The notes: generated by a model not told the origin, from the sequence alone. Shown: positions 1-9,415, numbered from the stretch's first letter. The stretch is DNA of 32,780 nt from Bacteroidales bacterium (GCA_016929955.1 JAFGHU010000152.1:1-32780), one strand, 5' to 3'. Numbers and translations are program-made.

Positions 1-821
1 AAAATCCCCTGTTCTGTTATATTAATTAGTTTACTTTTATATAAACTTCCTATGGCTTTTTTAAAGGTTTTCTTGCTCATTTCTAGCATTTTATAGATAT
101 CTTCCGGATTGCTTTTATCTGTTAAAGCTAAAAAATCGTTTTCTTTTTTCAATAAAGCTAAAATTTTCTCGGCGCTGGGTTCTATATTTTCATAACCTTG
201 TTTTTGAAGACTGATATCAATCTTTCCGTCTTCGCGGATATTTTTAACAAAGCCCTTTAGTTTTTCTCCGACATTCAGCGCTCTGAAAGTTTCATTGGCA
301 AAAGCTAAGCCTTTATGCACATCATTAATGATAAGTGTATAGCCCAAATCCGATCTTTCAACGACTAATAAATCAACTTCTTCGCCTAGCTCAACACTAA
401 TAAAATCAGTTTCAAGAAATTTATTCAATTTATTAGATGCCACCAGGCGATTGGTCTTCTCGTCTAAAAAAAGTCTCACGATATACCACCGGTCGACTTC
501 CATACGTTGATTTTGCTCGCTAAACGGAACCAAAATATCTTTTTCCAAACCCCAATCCATAAAAGCGCCAAAGCGATTTACATCTTTAACCTGCAAAAAA
601 GCAAACTCATTCAGAGTAAATTTAGGAGTTAGATTGGTAGCAATTATTCGGTCTTCCGAGTCGTTATAAACAAATACTTCCACTTCATCGTCGATCTTGG
701 CATTTTCAGCCATATATTTATTGGGCAACAAAACATCGTTACCTTCATCATCAACTAAATAAGCACCCTGATCCATTATTCTATCGATGCGTAAGAGGTT
801 GTATTCGCCTAGCGTTATCAT
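1..821 (-). CDS. CvfB-like S1 RNA-binding protein (3' end outside window)
   Basis: I translated this frame by hand. It opens with ATG at 821 and stays open to the left edge, giving about 273 residues (MITLGEYNLLRID...). CvfB/YitL-family proteins are usually about 280 residues, so only the last few codons should be missing. The layout fits that family: S1-like OB folds at about residues 1-65 and 68-135, a third at about 140-215, then a C-terminal winged-helix-like segment containing NPEDIYKMLEMSKKTFKKAI. Family members bind RNA and affect gene expression; a specific target cannot be read from sequence. The gene is divergent from the BASS transporter, and a -7-like box sits 15 bases upstream of the start. 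Database entries of this type are sometimes labelled as GntR-like regulators because of the winged helix. Confidence 0.8.
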   Translation of the reverse strand, partial: MITLGEYNLLRIDRIMDQGAYLVDDEGNDVLLPNKYMAENAKIDDEVEVFVYNDSEDRIIATNLTPKFTLNEFAFLQVKDVNRFGAFMDWGLEKDILVPFSEQNQRMEVDRWYIVRLFLDEKTNRLVASNKLNKFLETDFISVELGEEVDLLVVERSDLGYTLIINDVHKGLAFANETFRALNVGEKLKGFVKNIREDGKIDISLQKQGYENIEPSAEKILALLKKENDFLALTDKSNPEDIYKMLEMSKKTFKKAIGSLYKSKLINITEQGI

Positions 822-835
822 AAAAATTCTTTTTG

Positions 836-843
836 CAAAGGTC
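836..843 (-). promoter_or_regulatory. Candidate -7 element for the CvfB-like gene
   Basis: On the minus strand this reads GACCTTTG followed by CA. It matches the Bacteroidetes primary-sigma -7 consensus TAnnTTTG at all but one fixed position. I see no clear TTTG -33 box 19 bases upstream, so the call rests on one half of the promoter. Confidence 0.35.
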
Positions 844-939
844 GCTATTATTTTTCAATATCGCTTTGCTTTCAATCTGAAAATCAAGCCGGATTAACTT
901 ATTCAAAAAAAATTCCTATTATTGCCAAAAACTCATACC

Positions 940-1935
940 ATGCAAGATACTTTAATAGCACTCGACCAAATTCGTTTAAACTTTAGTCCTGCTGCGCTTC
1001 ATTCCTTAAATATCGCCATTGCTATAGTTATGTTTGGTGTTGCCCTGGAAATCAAGCTCGATCATTTTACAGCTTTAATTAGAAATCCAAAATCACCTTT
1101 AATTGGTGTTTTTTCGCAGTTTATAGCCTTGCCGGCAATTACTTTTTTATTGGTTATTGCACTTAAAGATTATTTATCGCCAACTATGGCCTTAGGAATG
1201 ATTTTAGTGGCATCGGCTCCCGGTGGTAATATTTCAAATTTCATCTCTAGCTTATCCAAAGCAAATTTAGCCTTGTCGGTAAGCCTTACCGCTTTTGCAA
1301 CGCTGGGCGCTATCGTTTTAACACCTCTAAATTTTGCCATTTGGGGAAAGCTTGCAGTTAATTTTTATACCAATAATGCAGCCACTTTAGTTCGTCCAAT
1401 CGAAATTGATGCGTATCAAATGTTTCAAACGGTATTTATCATTTTAGGAATACCATTATTGCTTGGTGTTTTTGTAAATTCAAAATTCCCTGCTTTTACT
1501 AAAAAGGTATTAAAACCCATAAAACGCATTTCTATTTTAATTTTTATTGCCGTAATTGTTTTGGCTTTTAATAATAATTTCGATCATTTTATAAATATTA
1601 TCGAGTACGTTTTCTTTATCGTATTAATACATAATGCTTTAGCTCTAGGAACAGGTTATTTTTTGGGGAGTATTTTTAAGCGTCCATTAGCCGACCGAAA
1701 AACTTTATCCATCGAAACCGGCATACAAAACTCAGGATTAGTATTGGTTTTGATTTTTAATCCCAAAATTTTTCCTCCCGAAATGGAATTGGGCGGCATG
1801 GCTATTATTGCAGCCTGGTGGGGAATTTGGCACATAATAAGTGGCTTTGCTTTAGCGGCTTATTGGTCTGGTGGTTTTACACAACTGGGTGCCTTTTTGT
1901 TTAAAAATCGTTTTGCAAAAGTTAAAAGTAAGTAA
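940..1935 (+). CDS. Bile acid:sodium symporter (BASS) family transporter
   Basis: An integral inner-membrane protein of 331 residues, the usual size for BASS transporters, which couple sodium to uptake of organic anions (bile acids, pyruvate, pantothenate and others). It has about nine or ten hydrophobic segments. The first (LNIAIAIVMFGVALEIK) is followed by a typical BASS early region, and GMILVASAPGGNISNFISSL matches the family's conserved glycine/asparagine crossover motif; a second such region is IETGIQNSGLVLVLIF. The frame also opens at TTG 922, but the ATG at 940 places the start just ahead of the first helix and is preferred. The stop codon is directly followed by the ATG of the acyltransferase gene, so the two are probably co-transcribed. 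The substrate is unknown. Confidence 0.85.
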   Translation: MQDTLIALDQIRLNFSPAALHSLNIAIAIVMFGVALEIKLDHFTALIRNPKSPLIGVFSQFIALPAITFLLVIALKDYLSPTMALGMILVASAPGGNISNFISSLSKANLALSVSLTAFATLGAIVLTPLNFAIWGKLAVNFYTNNAATLVRPIEIDAYQMFQTVFIILGIPLLLGVFVNSKFPAFTKKVLKPIKRISILIFIAVIVLAFNNNFDHFINIIEYVFFIVLIHNALALGTGYFLGSIFKRPLADRKTLSIETGIQNSGLVLVLIFNPKIFPPEMELGGMAIIAAWWGIWHIISGFALAAYWSGGFTQLGAFLFKNRFAKVKSK

Positions 1936-3294
1936 ATGGGTATCAAGCGAATCGATAAAAAATCATATCCTTATCTTTTCTTAAAACAATTTGTTGCTTT
2001 TTGGCATAATCGTGTTTTTTATCGACGGATTGTAATTCTAAATCGCGAAAATATACCCAAAAACGCACATCTTATATTTACCGGAAATCATCAAAATGCC
2101 TTAATGGATGCTTTGGTTTTTTTGCATGGATATAAAGGTCGATTGGTGTTTTTAGCTCGGTCGGATATTTTCAAAAATCCTTTTATAGCGGCCATCCTTT
2201 ACTTTTTAAGAATGCTTCCCGTTTTCAGAATTAAAGATGGTTACAGTGCAGTTAAAAAAAACGACGATATCTTTCAAAAGACCATTGATGTTATAAAAAA
2301 CAAGATTGGGCTGGTAATTATGGCCGAAGGAAATCATGGCGAACAACATCGACTGCGAACCTTAAAAAAAGGCTTTGCTCGAATCGCTTTTCAAACAGAG
2401 GAAGCCAATGATTTTCAGTTGGATATGAAAGTGATTCCTGTTGGAATTGATTATTCCAATTATCAGAATTTTCGTACAGAATTGTTGATAAATTTCGGGA
2501 ATCCTATTCCCGTATCCGATTATTACGACGCTTATAAAGAATCACCCGCCATTGCAATTAATCAAATGAAAGAGCAATTGGCCGATTCTTTGATCCCTTT
2601 AATGGTGCATATAAAAAGCGAAAAGCATTATGAACTTTATAATCAGCTTCGCGAAATATATAAACACGAAATGGCGCAAAAAATGGGGTTTCCATCAAGC
2701 AATCAGCCCTATAAATTGCAAATGGACCAGGAACTGATTCGTCGATTGGAGCTTTTTGAAGAAAAATATCCGGAACAAATGGATGATTTTCAAGCGCTTG
2801 TTCTTCGCTATCAACAAAACATCCAAAAAGAAAAACTAAGTTATGCTATCGTTCGAAATAAAGTGGGTTCAAACACGCTTTTGATCATCGAAACTTTACT
2901 TTTTGTTTTGGCTTCGCCGATGTTTGTCCTTGGTTGGATCTTAAATTATATTCCTTTTGGATTGTCCATTTATATTGGATTGAAAATGAAAGATCCACAA
3001 TTTAAGAGCAGTGTAAAATTTGTGCTCAGCATGTTTGTATGGCCTCTTTTCCATCTGATAGAAACGTGGGTGGTTTGGTTGATTTTTACCGATTGGATGC
3101 TTGCTTTAGCCTTTTTTATAGCTATGCCTATTTTAGGAATATTTGCAAGATGGTATTGGATTAGCTTACTTGAATTTAAAGAAGCTTTTCGCTGGGCGCG
3201 ATTGAAAAAAAACAAAGCGGAAGTTTATCAAATGATTAGAAAAGATCAAAAGGAAATTCTAAATAAAATGAAGGCAATAGTTGCTCAAAATTAA
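1936..3294 (+). CDS. PlsC-like glycerolipid acyltransferase
   Basis: A membrane-associated 1-acyl-glycerol-3-phosphate acyltransferase-like enzyme (452 residues), expected to move an acyl chain onto a glycerolipid or related acceptor. The four acyltransferase blocks are visible: GNHQNALMD at residues 50-58 (catalytic His52 and Asp58), RMLPVFRIKDG at about 92-102 (block II), MAEGNHG at about 129-135 (block III, Glu131-Gly132) and VIPVGIDY (block IV). The spacing between catalytic His and Asp is five residues rather than the textbook four. The C-terminal third (about 315-410) holds several hydrophobic helices, which make it longer than ordinary PlsC (about 240). It starts immediately after the transporter stop codon. 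The exact acceptor cannot be read from sequence. Confidence 0.8.
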   Translation: MGIKRIDKKSYPYLFLKQFVAFWHNRVFYRRIVILNRENIPKNAHLIFTGNHQNALMDALVFLHGYKGRLVFLARSDIFKNPFIAAILYFLRMLPVFRIKDGYSAVKKNDDIFQKTIDVIKNKIGLVIMAEGNHGEQHRLRTLKKGFARIAFQTEEANDFQLDMKVIPVGIDYSNYQNFRTELLINFGNPIPVSDYYDAYKESPAIAINQMKEQLADSLIPLMVHIKSEKHYELYNQLREIYKHEMAQKMGFPSSNQPYKLQMDQELIRRLELFEEKYPEQMDDFQALVLRYQQNIQKEKLSYAIVRNKVGSNTLLIIETLLFVLASPMFVLGWILNYIPFGLSIYIGLKMKDPQFKSSVKFVLSMFVWPLFHLIETWVVWLIFTDWMLALAFFIAMPILGIFARWYWISLLEFKEAFRWARLKKNKAEVYQMIRKDQKEILNKMKAIVAQN

Positions 3295-3359
3295 GTCTAA
3301 AGTTGATTTTACAGATGTTTTTCATTTGTACTTTCCTTTCGTATTCGTAGCGAAAAAAT

Positions 3360-3524
3360 TTAAGCCACAAAAACACCAATGCACAAAATTTCACAAAAAA
3401 AATGAGAACCTCTGAAATTCTAAGCCCTTTGGTTTTCTTTTCGTGTTGTTTTCACCATTGGCATCTCTTTGAGAATAATTATTGTTTTTCGTAGGCGCAC
3501 AAAGTGCATCACAAAGTTCTCATA
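3360..3524. repeat. Degenerate CACAAA-type intergenic repeat
   Basis: The 245-base gap between two convergent genes contains several copies of CACAAA or GCACAAA, at about 3366-3396 and again at 3497-3515. It also contains an 8-bp inverted pair, ATGAGAAC near 3402 and GTTCTCAT near 3513. This resembles the short CACAAAG-rich intergenic repeats seen in many bacterial genomes, here decayed. No gene or convincing terminator was found in the gap. Confidence 0.3.
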
Positions 3525-3539
3525 GGAATTTCCCTAAGG

Positions 3540-4124
3540 CTATTTCTTTACGAGCACAAAAAACAACTCCCGATCTTTCCTTGGTTTAATCGAATTATAG
3601 GCTGTCTCAAAAATATTGAAATGATAATAAGGAGCAAACAAATCGCGGTATTCTTCAGGTGTTCCGCTGTAAGGAGGGCCATCAAACGCAAAAGGATGAT
3701 TAAAAACCAAACCCACCAATTTGCCGCCTGATTTTAACAATTCGGCTGTTTTAGCCGCATATTCTTTACGTTGAGTCGGATATATCGAAGTGAAAAAAGT
3801 TTGTTCCACAATTAAATCGTATTGATTATTGTGCTGAAAAAAATCTTCAATCAAAATATTGGATGCAGGAAATTCAGGAAAACGTGCTAAAAAACCAGCC
3901 ATAGCCGCTTCTGAAAAATCGAGCACAAAAACATTTTTAAATCCTTGTTGCCATAAATATTCGGCCTCGTATGCATTGCCAGCGCCTGGAATTAATATCC
4001 GTATCGATTTATTTTTTAATTGATCGAAATACATTTTTAACGGGGTTGAAACATAACCGATATCCCAACCCGTTTTTTTGGTTTCGTAAGTTTTATTCCA
4101 ATATTCCGGCGAAAGCTTTTGCAT
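3540..4124 (-). CDS. SAM-dependent methyltransferase, TPMT-like family
   Basis: A cytosolic class I methyltransferase of 194 residues resembling the thiopurine S-methyltransferase superfamily. The N-terminal region YWNKTYETKKTGWDIGYVST is typical of that family. Motif I is IPGAGNAYEAEYL (from residue 45), the acidic residue expected to bind the SAM ribose is Asp69 in VLDFS, and a later TPMT-like segment is EQTFFTSI. The substrate is unknown; relatives act on thiols or other small nucleophiles, and drug methylation should not be inferred. It starts 3 bases after the leuS stop codon on the same strand, so it is almost certainly the downstream cistron of leuS. Confidence 0.8.
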   Translation of the reverse strand: MQKLSPEYWNKTYETKKTGWDIGYVSTPLKMYFDQLKNKSIRILIPGAGNAYEAEYLWQQGFKNVFVLDFSEAAMAGFLARFPEFPASNILIEDFFQHNNQYDLIVEQTFFTSIYPTQRKEYAAKTAELLKSGGKLVGLVFNHPFAFDGPPYSGTPEEYRDLFAPYYHFNIFETAYNSIKPRKDRELFFVLVKK

Positions 4125-4127
4125 AAA

Positions 4128-7100
4128 CTAAATCACCACATTTACAATGCGATTGAGCACAACAATAATTTTCTTTGGAGGATTTCCTTGCAACCATTTT
4201 TCGGCTTCGGGAGCAGCCAGTACGGCTTTTTCAACCTCTGCTTTATCCATGCCTATCGGAAGCTCAATTTTAAAACGCATTTTTCCATTGAAAGAAACCG
4301 GATAATCAAAATTATTTTCTTTGATATACTCTTCCACAAAAACAGGAAACTCAGCGTTGATAATACTTCCGGTATGTCCCATTTTTTCCCAAAGCTCTTC
4401 AGCAATGTGTGGAGCAAAAGAAGAAATTAAAACAGTTAAAGGTTCTAGAATTGCTTTTTTATTGCATTTCAAATCCGTTAACTGATTCGTGCAAATCATA
4501 AACTGGCTCACGGTGGTATTAAAAGAAAAACGTTCGATATCGTCTTGCACTTTTTTAATGGTTTGATGCAAAATTTTCAACTCTTCTTTACTTGCTTCAG
4601 CTTCACTCAATTCAAAAGCATCAACCGGATGATAGAGCTTCCAGAACTTTTTCATAAAACGAAAAACACCTTCAATGCCATTTGTATCCCAAGGTTTATG
4701 ATTTTCGATAGGACCTAAAAACATTTCGTATAAACGGAAAGTATCGGCGCCGTATTTTTCGATTAAAGCATCCGGATTCTGTACATTGTACTTCGATTTC
4801 GACATTTTCTCTACTTCCCAGCCGCAATGGTATTTTCCATTTTCTAAAATAAATTCAGCTTCGGCATACTCTTCCCTCCAAGCTTTAAATGCTTCAATAT
4901 CAAGAATATCGTTATGAACAAAATCAATATCTACATGGATGGCGCTTGAAAAAAGAGCACGATCTTTAATGCCTTTAGAAACAAACAAAGGTTTAAAAGC
5001 TCTTATCTCGCGATGTTCAAAAATAACGCCTTCACTTTTATTTTTAACCGCCTCTTTAATTTCTTCTTTAACCGAATCATTAAAATCGAGTATATCTGCT
5101 ATGGGAAGCAACAAGAGTTTTTTGTTGCTTGCTTTAATGTATTTTTCGTAATACGATTCCAGCTTTTCTAGTTTAGCCTCACTTTTGATTTCGATAATTA
5201 AATTTTCTTTTTTATTATAGAAATCGAATTTCCGATGTCCATCGCGATATTCTCGTTCAAAATCATCGGCCATTCCTTGTTCTTTAATAAACTCCCAAAG
5301 CAAATATTCCGCATATTTTTCGTGATTAACACGGTAAACAAAATTGCTTCTTCCTTGTATTTTTCCTTGATTGATTAATTTTTTAAATGGCTCTTCTTTA
5401 ACTGTTAGGCCTAAATCGTATAAAAACATGCTCCAAAAACGAGCATACAATAAGTGTCCTGTTGCATGCTCATCGCCGCCCATATACAAGTCCACATTTT
5501 CCCAATACGCATTGGCTTCTTTCGAAAAATACTCGTTTTCGTTATGCGGATCCATATAACGATAATAATAAGCGCTCGATCCTGCAAAACCTGGCATAGT
5601 GCTTGTTTCGAGCGGATAACCTTCTTTCGTTTTCCAGTTTTCGGCGCGCGCTAAAGGAGGTTCTCCACTTTCGGTGGGTAAATATTTATCTACCTGAGGT
5701 AAAGCTAGAGGCAAATCTTTTTCGTCTAAAACTTCGGCAATACCCTCTTTAAAATAGACAGGAAATGGCTCGCCCCAATACCTTTGACGACTAAAAATGG
5801 CATCGCGCAAACGGTAGTTAATAGTACCGTAGCCAATTTTCATTTCTTCGAGTCGTTCAATGGTTTTTGAAATGGCTTCTTTCACTTCCAATCCATTAAG
5901 AAAATCCGAATTTACCATAATACCTTCTTTGGCATCGTTCGACTCTTCCCATTCCTCCACAGGAATAATTTTTTCGCCCACTTTTGCAACTACCTGAATA
6001 ATAGGTAAATTAAAATGCCGTGCAAAAGCAAAGTCGCGACTATCGTGACCCGGAACCGCCATAATCGCTCCCGTTCCATAGCCGCTTAAAACATAATCGG
6101 CCGTCCAAATTGGAATTTCAGAACCCGTTAATGGATTAATTCCGTATGCACCTGTAAATTTTCCGGTAATTGTTTTTACTTCGGCCATACGTTCACGTTC
6201 CGATCGGTTTTTAGCTACCGAAACATATTCGTCAACCTCATGTTTTTGTTGAGGAGTGGTAATTTTTTCAAGATATTCATGTTCGGGGGCAATAACCATA
6301 AAAGTAGCGCCAAACAAAGTATCGGGGCGTGTAGTAAAAACTTCTAGAACTTCCTCGTGTCCTTTAATTTTAAAGTTTACCGATGCGCCTTCCGAACGAC
6401 CAATCCAATTGCGTTGTGTTTCCTTTAAAGAATCTGTCCATTCCAAATGATTCAAGCCATCCAATAAACGTTGAGCATAAGCCGAAATGCGAAGCGACCA
6501 TTGTTTCATCATCCGTTTTTCAACAGGATAGCCACCACGTTCAGAAAGACCATCTTTTATTTCGTCGTTAGCCAACACAGTTCCTAAAGCTGGGCACCAA
6601 TTAACACTAATATCAGCTAAATAAGCCAGTCGATAAGCCATTAAAATATCTTGCTGTTCTTTTTTACTGCTCGATTTCCATTCCTCAGCGGTAAATGTTC
6701 CTTCGCAGGAATGTGCCGCTTTAAGCTTTTTATTACCCTCTTTTTCAAAATGCACAATCAATTGACTGATATTTTCTGCTTTCTCGGTTTCTTTGTTAAA
6801 CCAAGAATTAAATAATTGGATAAAAGTCCACTGCGTCCATTTATAATATTTAGGATCGGAAGTGCGCACTTCGCGATCCCAATCGAATGAAAAACCAATC
6901 TGATCAAGCTGTTCGCGATATCGAGCAATATTTTTTTCTGTAGTAATGGCAGGATGCGTTCCGGTTTGAATGGCATATTGTTCAGCCGGAAGTCCATACG
7001 CATCGTATCCCATAGGATGCAACACATTAAATCCCTTATTTCTTTTATAACGAGAAAATATATCAGAGGCAATATAACCTAGTGGATGACCAACATGCAA

Positions 7101-7238
7101 TCCTGCTCCGGATGGATAAGGAAACATGTCAAGCACATAAAATTTGGGTTTATTGTGATCTATTTCAACTTTAAATGTTTTATTTTCAGCCCAGTAAGAG
7201 CGCCATTTTTTTTCAATCTCGTTGTAATTGTATTCCAT
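4128..7238 (-). CDS. leuS: Leucyl-tRNA synthetase with inserted nuclease-like domain
   Basis: Class I aminoacyl-tRNA synthetase that charges tRNA-Leu and hydrolyses mischarged products. The HIGH signature is HVGH at residues 48-51 and KMSKS is at 811-815. The CP1 editing domain has its threonine-rich TTRPDTLFG and the GHDSRDF segment, and the protein ends in a C-terminal domain ([15 protein letters not shown]) typical of Bacteroidetes LeuRS. It has 1036 residues, whereas Bacteroidetes LeuRS proteins I know are around 920-950. The excess is one block, about residues 638-749, placed between RSNFVYR and PLFVS in the leucine-specific region just before KMSKS. The flanks match normal LeuRS closely and all catalytic and editing motifs are intact, so the enzyme is probably functional. 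The gene heads a two-gene operon with the methyltransferase. Confidence 0.97.
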   Translation of the reverse strand: MEYNYNEIEKKWRSYWAENKTFKVEIDHNKPKFYVLDMFPYPSGAGLHVGHPLGYIASDIFSRYKRNKGFNVLHPMGYDAYGLPAEQYAIQTGTHPAITTEKNIARYREQLDQIGFSFDWDREVRTSDPKYYKWTQWTFIQLFNSWFNKETEKAENISQLIVHFEKEGNKKLKAAHSCEGTFTAEEWKSSSKKEQQDILMAYRLAYLADISVNWCPALGTVLANDEIKDGLSERGGYPVEKRMMKQWSLRISAYAQRLLDGLNHLEWTDSLKETQRNWIGRSEGASVNFKIKGHEEVLEVFTTRPDTLFGATFMVIAPEHEYLEKITTPQQKHEVDEYVSVAKNRSERERMAEVKTITGKFTGAYGINPLTGSEIPIWTADYVLSGYGTGAIMAVPGHDSRDFAFARHFNLPIIQVVAKVGEKIIPVEEWEESNDAKEGIMVNSDFLNGLEVKEAISKTIERLEEMKIGYGTINYRLRDAIFSRQRYWGEPFPVYFKEGIAEVLDEKDLPLALPQVDKYLPTESGEPPLARAENWKTKEGYPLETSTMPGFAGSSAYYYRYMDPHNENEYFSKEANAYWENVDLYMGGDEHATGHLLYARFWSMFLYDLGLTVKEEPFKKLINQGKIQGRSNFVYRVNHEKYAEYLLWEFIKEQGMADDFEREYRDGHRKFDFYNKKENLIIEIKSEAKLEKLESYYEKYIKASNKKLLLLPIADILDFNDSVKEEIKEAVKNKSEGVIFEHREIRAFKPLFVSKGIKDRALFSSAIHVDIDFVHNDILDIEAFKAWREEYAEAEFILENGKYHCGWEVEKMSKSKYNVQNPDALIEKYGADTFRLYEMFLGPIENHKPWDTNGIEGVFRFMKKFWKLYHPVDAFELSEAEASKEELKILHQTIKKVQDDIERFSFNTTVSQFMICTNQLTDLKCNKKAILEPLTVLISSFAPHIAEELWEKMGHTGSIINAEFPVFVEEYIKENNFDYPVSFNGKMRFKIELPIGMDKAEVEKAVLAAPEAEKWLQGNPPKKIIVVLNRIVNVVI
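4992..5327 (-). other. DUF559/PD-(D/E)XK-like domain inserted in LeuRS
   Basis: Codons of about residues 638-749 of LeuRS. The block resembles DUF559 and Vsr-like PD-(D/E)XK domains: an early [10 protein letters not shown] helix, then [19 protein letters not shown], then [10 protein letters not shown]. Asp672, Glu683 and Lys685 give the D-x10-E-x-K spacing of that fold. It is in frame, has no stop codons and is bounded by normal LeuRS sequence. Whether it cuts DNA, binds RNA or is a structural relic is not known. It lacks intein splice-junction residues. Confidence 0.65.
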
Positions 7239-7271
7239 TTTCTACAGATTAAGCCTTCAAATTTCAAGCTG

Positions 7272-7279
7272 CGAAAATA
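7272..7279 (-). promoter_or_regulatory. Weak candidate -7 element for leuS
   Basis: The minus strand reads TATTTTCG followed by CA, a one-base deviation from TAnnTTTG, 34 bases upstream of the leuS ATG. There is no TTTG at the expected -33 distance. This is the only candidate in the 116-base gap. Confidence 0.3.
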
Positions 7280-7354
7280 GTAATAATCAGGGAAATATAA
7301 GGTATCAAATCGCTTAACAAATAAGCAAAAATGAACAAAGCTACTTATTGTAGT

Positions 7355-8206
7355 CTAATATAAGGGAATTGAAAACCATCCCTTTTTAGAAAAATGCCAC
7401 AAGGCTTTTATGCCGGCTTTTTGTATCAAATTCAAAGCTTCCGAATAATAGCCTAAAAGTTCATCAGGGTGATGAGCATCGGTATTCAACATCAAGGGAA
7501 TGCCCATTTCTTGTGCTTTTTGAATAATAGGAATACTTGGAAACAATTCCTTACAACGCCCTTTATAAAGGCCGCGTGTATTAATTTCAAGAACAAGTCC
7601 TTTTTCTTTGATGAGCTGCAAGCTTTCTTTTACAAGCTGCTGATACCAAGGTTCTTCTTGCGTAAAAAAGCGATTCTTGTTGTGCATTTTTATTTTATCA
7701 AAATGACCGAGGATTTCGGGTTTTTGTTCTTCAATCATTTGATTTGTTTGATAATAAAAAGCCTTTACACCGGCTTTTATATCTCCGCCAAAAACAAGTT
7801 CCAGGCCTTTGTCCCATTTTTCTTGCAAACCACCATCGATAAACCATATTTCATTAGATATTGGATTTGCCACCAAATGAACAGAACCAATAATATAATC
7901 AAGCGGGCAAGCCTTTCTGAAATAAGAAAAATCGTGTGTTTTATTGGGGATAAAATCGGCTTCCAGTCCTAAAAAAAGATCAATTTGATTAATATAAAGC
8001 GCTTTTAAATGCTCAATTTCCCGACAATAATCCTGAAATTTTTCTTCCGGGATGGAGTAATCATTCTCAAATAGTACGGGAGCATGACTTGAAAAGCCCA
8101 AAGCCTTAAATCCAAGCTCGATGGCTTTTTTTACATAAGCGAGAGGTGCTTCTTTTCCGTCGCAAAAAAAATTATGAGTATGGTAATTGGCAAGTATCGA
8201 ATTCAT
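7355..8206 (-). CDS. PHP-domain phosphatase, histidinol-phosphatase-like
   Basis: A cytosolic PHP-family metal-dependent phosphoesterase of 283 residues. The closest fit is the HisJ/HisK type of histidinol-phosphatase, which dephosphorylates L-histidinol phosphate in histidine synthesis. The trinuclear metal ligands can be followed: YHTHNFFCDG (His9, His11, Asp16), GLEADFIP, GSVHLV, EILGHFDKIK and finally LNTDAHHPDEL. LEINTRGLYKG is also characteristic of the HisK subfamily. No other his genes lie nearby, so a different phosphoester substrate remains possible. The gap to manC upstream is 70 bases and contains a hairpin, so it may be transcribed separately or by read-through. Confidence 0.8.
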   Translation of the reverse strand: MNSILANYHTHNFFCDGKEAPLAYVKKAIELGFKALGFSSHAPVLFENDYSIPEEKFQDYCREIEHLKALYINQIDLFLGLEADFIPNKTHDFSYFRKACPLDYIIGSVHLVANPISNEIWFIDGGLQEKWDKGLELVFGGDIKAGVKAFYYQTNQMIEEQKPEILGHFDKIKMHNKNRFFTQEEPWYQQLVKESLQLIKEKGLVLEINTRGLYKGRCKELFPSIPIIQKAQEMGIPLMLNTDAHHPDELLGYYSEALNLIQKAGIKALWHFSKKGWFSIPLY

Positions 8207-8223
8207 AATGCAAAAATAGAAGA

Positions 8224-8254
8224 AACGGCTGAAGCAAAAGAAGCAACAGCCGTT
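8224..8254 (-). terminator. Candidate terminator after manC
   Basis: An 8-bp perfect stem (AACGGCTG / CAGCCGTT) with a 15-base loop lies just after the manC stop on the minus strand and is followed by a pyrimidine-rich tail (TCTTCTATTTTT). The long loop and interrupted T-run make it a moderate candidate. Confidence 0.45.
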
Positions 8255-8276
8255 AATTATTATTTTAAGTTTTCGT

Positions 8277-9368
8277 TTAAATAAACTTATCGCCTTTTTC
8301 TGTTTTTACATCGGTAACAAACTGGCGAATATTTTGTTCGTCTTCTTTTTTACAAATCAGCAAAACATTGTCTTCATCAACAACAATATAATCGTCGAGA
8401 CCTTGCAACACAACAAGCTTATCTCCACCTACATTTATCACGCATTTATTTGTGTCATAGGTCATTACATTTTTACCTACGATTGTATTTTGGTTTTCGT
8501 CTTTTTGTCGAATAGCATAAAGCGAACCCCAGGTTCCAAGATCGGACCAGCCAAAATCAGAAGAAAGTACATACACATTTTCAGCTTTTTCCATTACACC
8601 AAAATCGATGGAGATATTCCGACAAACGGCATAGGCATTTTCGATAAACGCGTCTTCCTTATCGGTGTTATACACGCCAATACCCGCTCTAAAAATATCA
8701 TCCACCTCAGCCAGATGTGTTTCAAAAGCTTTGGTAATACTTTTCAAGGACCAAACAAAAATACCGGCATTCCAATGAAAATCGCCACTTTCTATAAATC
8801 GTTGGGCAATTTTAAGTTCGGGTTTCTCGGTAAATGTTTTAACTTTCTTAATTCTGTTGTCCTTTTCGTAAGCTATCTTTTGGTCGAATTGAATATAACC
8901 ATAACCTGTATCGGGCCGACTAGGTTCAATACCCAGCGTTATTAACCAATCATTTTCTGATGCCGCTTGTAAAGCAGAGCTAATAACATCTGTAAAAACA
9001 TCCTCCTTAAGTATGATATGATCCGATGGCGCAACAACAATAGTAGCATTCGGATTTTTTTCCCTAATCTTATAATTAGCATAAGCAATGCAAGGCGCTG
9101 TATTTCTACGAGCCGGCTCACAAAGAATTTGCTCATAGCTTAAAGCAGGCACTTGTTCTTTTACTTGCTCCTTATACATTTCGTTAGTAACCACATAAAT
9201 ATTTTCGATAGGGCATATTTTTAAAAACCGATTTACTGTTTGCTGAATCAAGGTTTCTTTTGTGCCTAAAATATCAATAAACTGCTTAGGTTTGGAAGTA
9301 CGACTCATTGGCCAAAAACGAGAGCCAATTCCTCCGGCCATAATTACACAATAATTGTTCTTATTCAT
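8277..9368 (-). CDS. manC: Mannose-1-phosphate guanylyltransferase
   Basis: Makes GDP-mannose from mannose 1-phosphate and GTP, feeding surface polysaccharide and glycoprotein synthesis. The nucleotidyltransferase signature GGIGSRFWPMSRTSKPKQF is at residues 12-30, followed by VAPSDHII and the sugar-binding TFTEKPELKIAQRF and HWNAGIFVWS segments typical of GMP. At 363 residues it has the guanylyltransferase and short left-handed beta-helix part only; the C-terminal cupin isomerase domain of the bifunctional 470-residue ManC/AlgA type is absent. It has its own canonical promoter and is divergent from dnaK. Confidence 0.92.
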   Translation of the reverse strand: MNKNNYCVIMAGGIGSRFWPMSRTSKPKQFIDILGTKETLIQQTVNRFLKICPIENIYVVTNEMYKEQVKEQVPALSYEQILCEPARRNTAPCIAYANYKIREKNPNATIVVAPSDHIILKEDVFTDVISSALQAASENDWLITLGIEPSRPDTGYGYIQFDQKIAYEKDNRIKKVKTFTEKPELKIAQRFIESGDFHWNAGIFVWSLKSITKAFETHLAEVDDIFRAGIGVYNTDKEDAFIENAYAVCRNISIDFGVMEKAENVYVLSSDFGWSDLGTWGSLYAIRQKDENQNTIVGKNVMTYDTNKCVINVGGDKLVVLQGLDDYIVVDEDNVLLICKKEDEQNIRQFVTDVKTEKGDKFI

Positions 9369-9384
9369 TATCTTTTATTTTAGT

Positions 9385-9415
9385 CAAAAATACACTTTTA
9401 TAAATAGAATTCAAA
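9385..9415 (-). promoter_or_regulatory. manC promoter, Bacteroidetes -33/-7 type
   Basis: On the minus strand TTTG (9415-9412) is followed by exactly 19 bases and then TATTTTTG (9392-9385), a full match to TTTG-N19-TAnnTTTG. The start of transcription would be about 10 bases upstream of the manC ATG, giving a very short leader. Confidence 0.65.

Noticed and set aside
922-939. TTG start for the BASS transporter six codons upstream
   Set aside because: The ATG at 940 lies just before the first hydrophobic segment and matches family lengths; nothing supports the TTG.
3295-3539. Terminator or small gene between the acyltransferase and methyltransferase genes
   Set aside because: Only short weak stems (5 bp, TTTCG/CGAAA) and no credible coding frame were found.
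4992-5327. Intein in LeuRS
   Set aside because: The block does not begin with Cys or Ser and does not end in His-Asn before Cys/Ser/Thr, and it is too short for a standard intein with an endonuclease.
7469-7972. Plus-strand open frames opposite the PHP phosphatase and manC (7469-7972, 8334-8945)
   Set aside because: They lie opposite genes with clear catalytic motifs, and their Phe/Ile/Asn-rich translations match no family.
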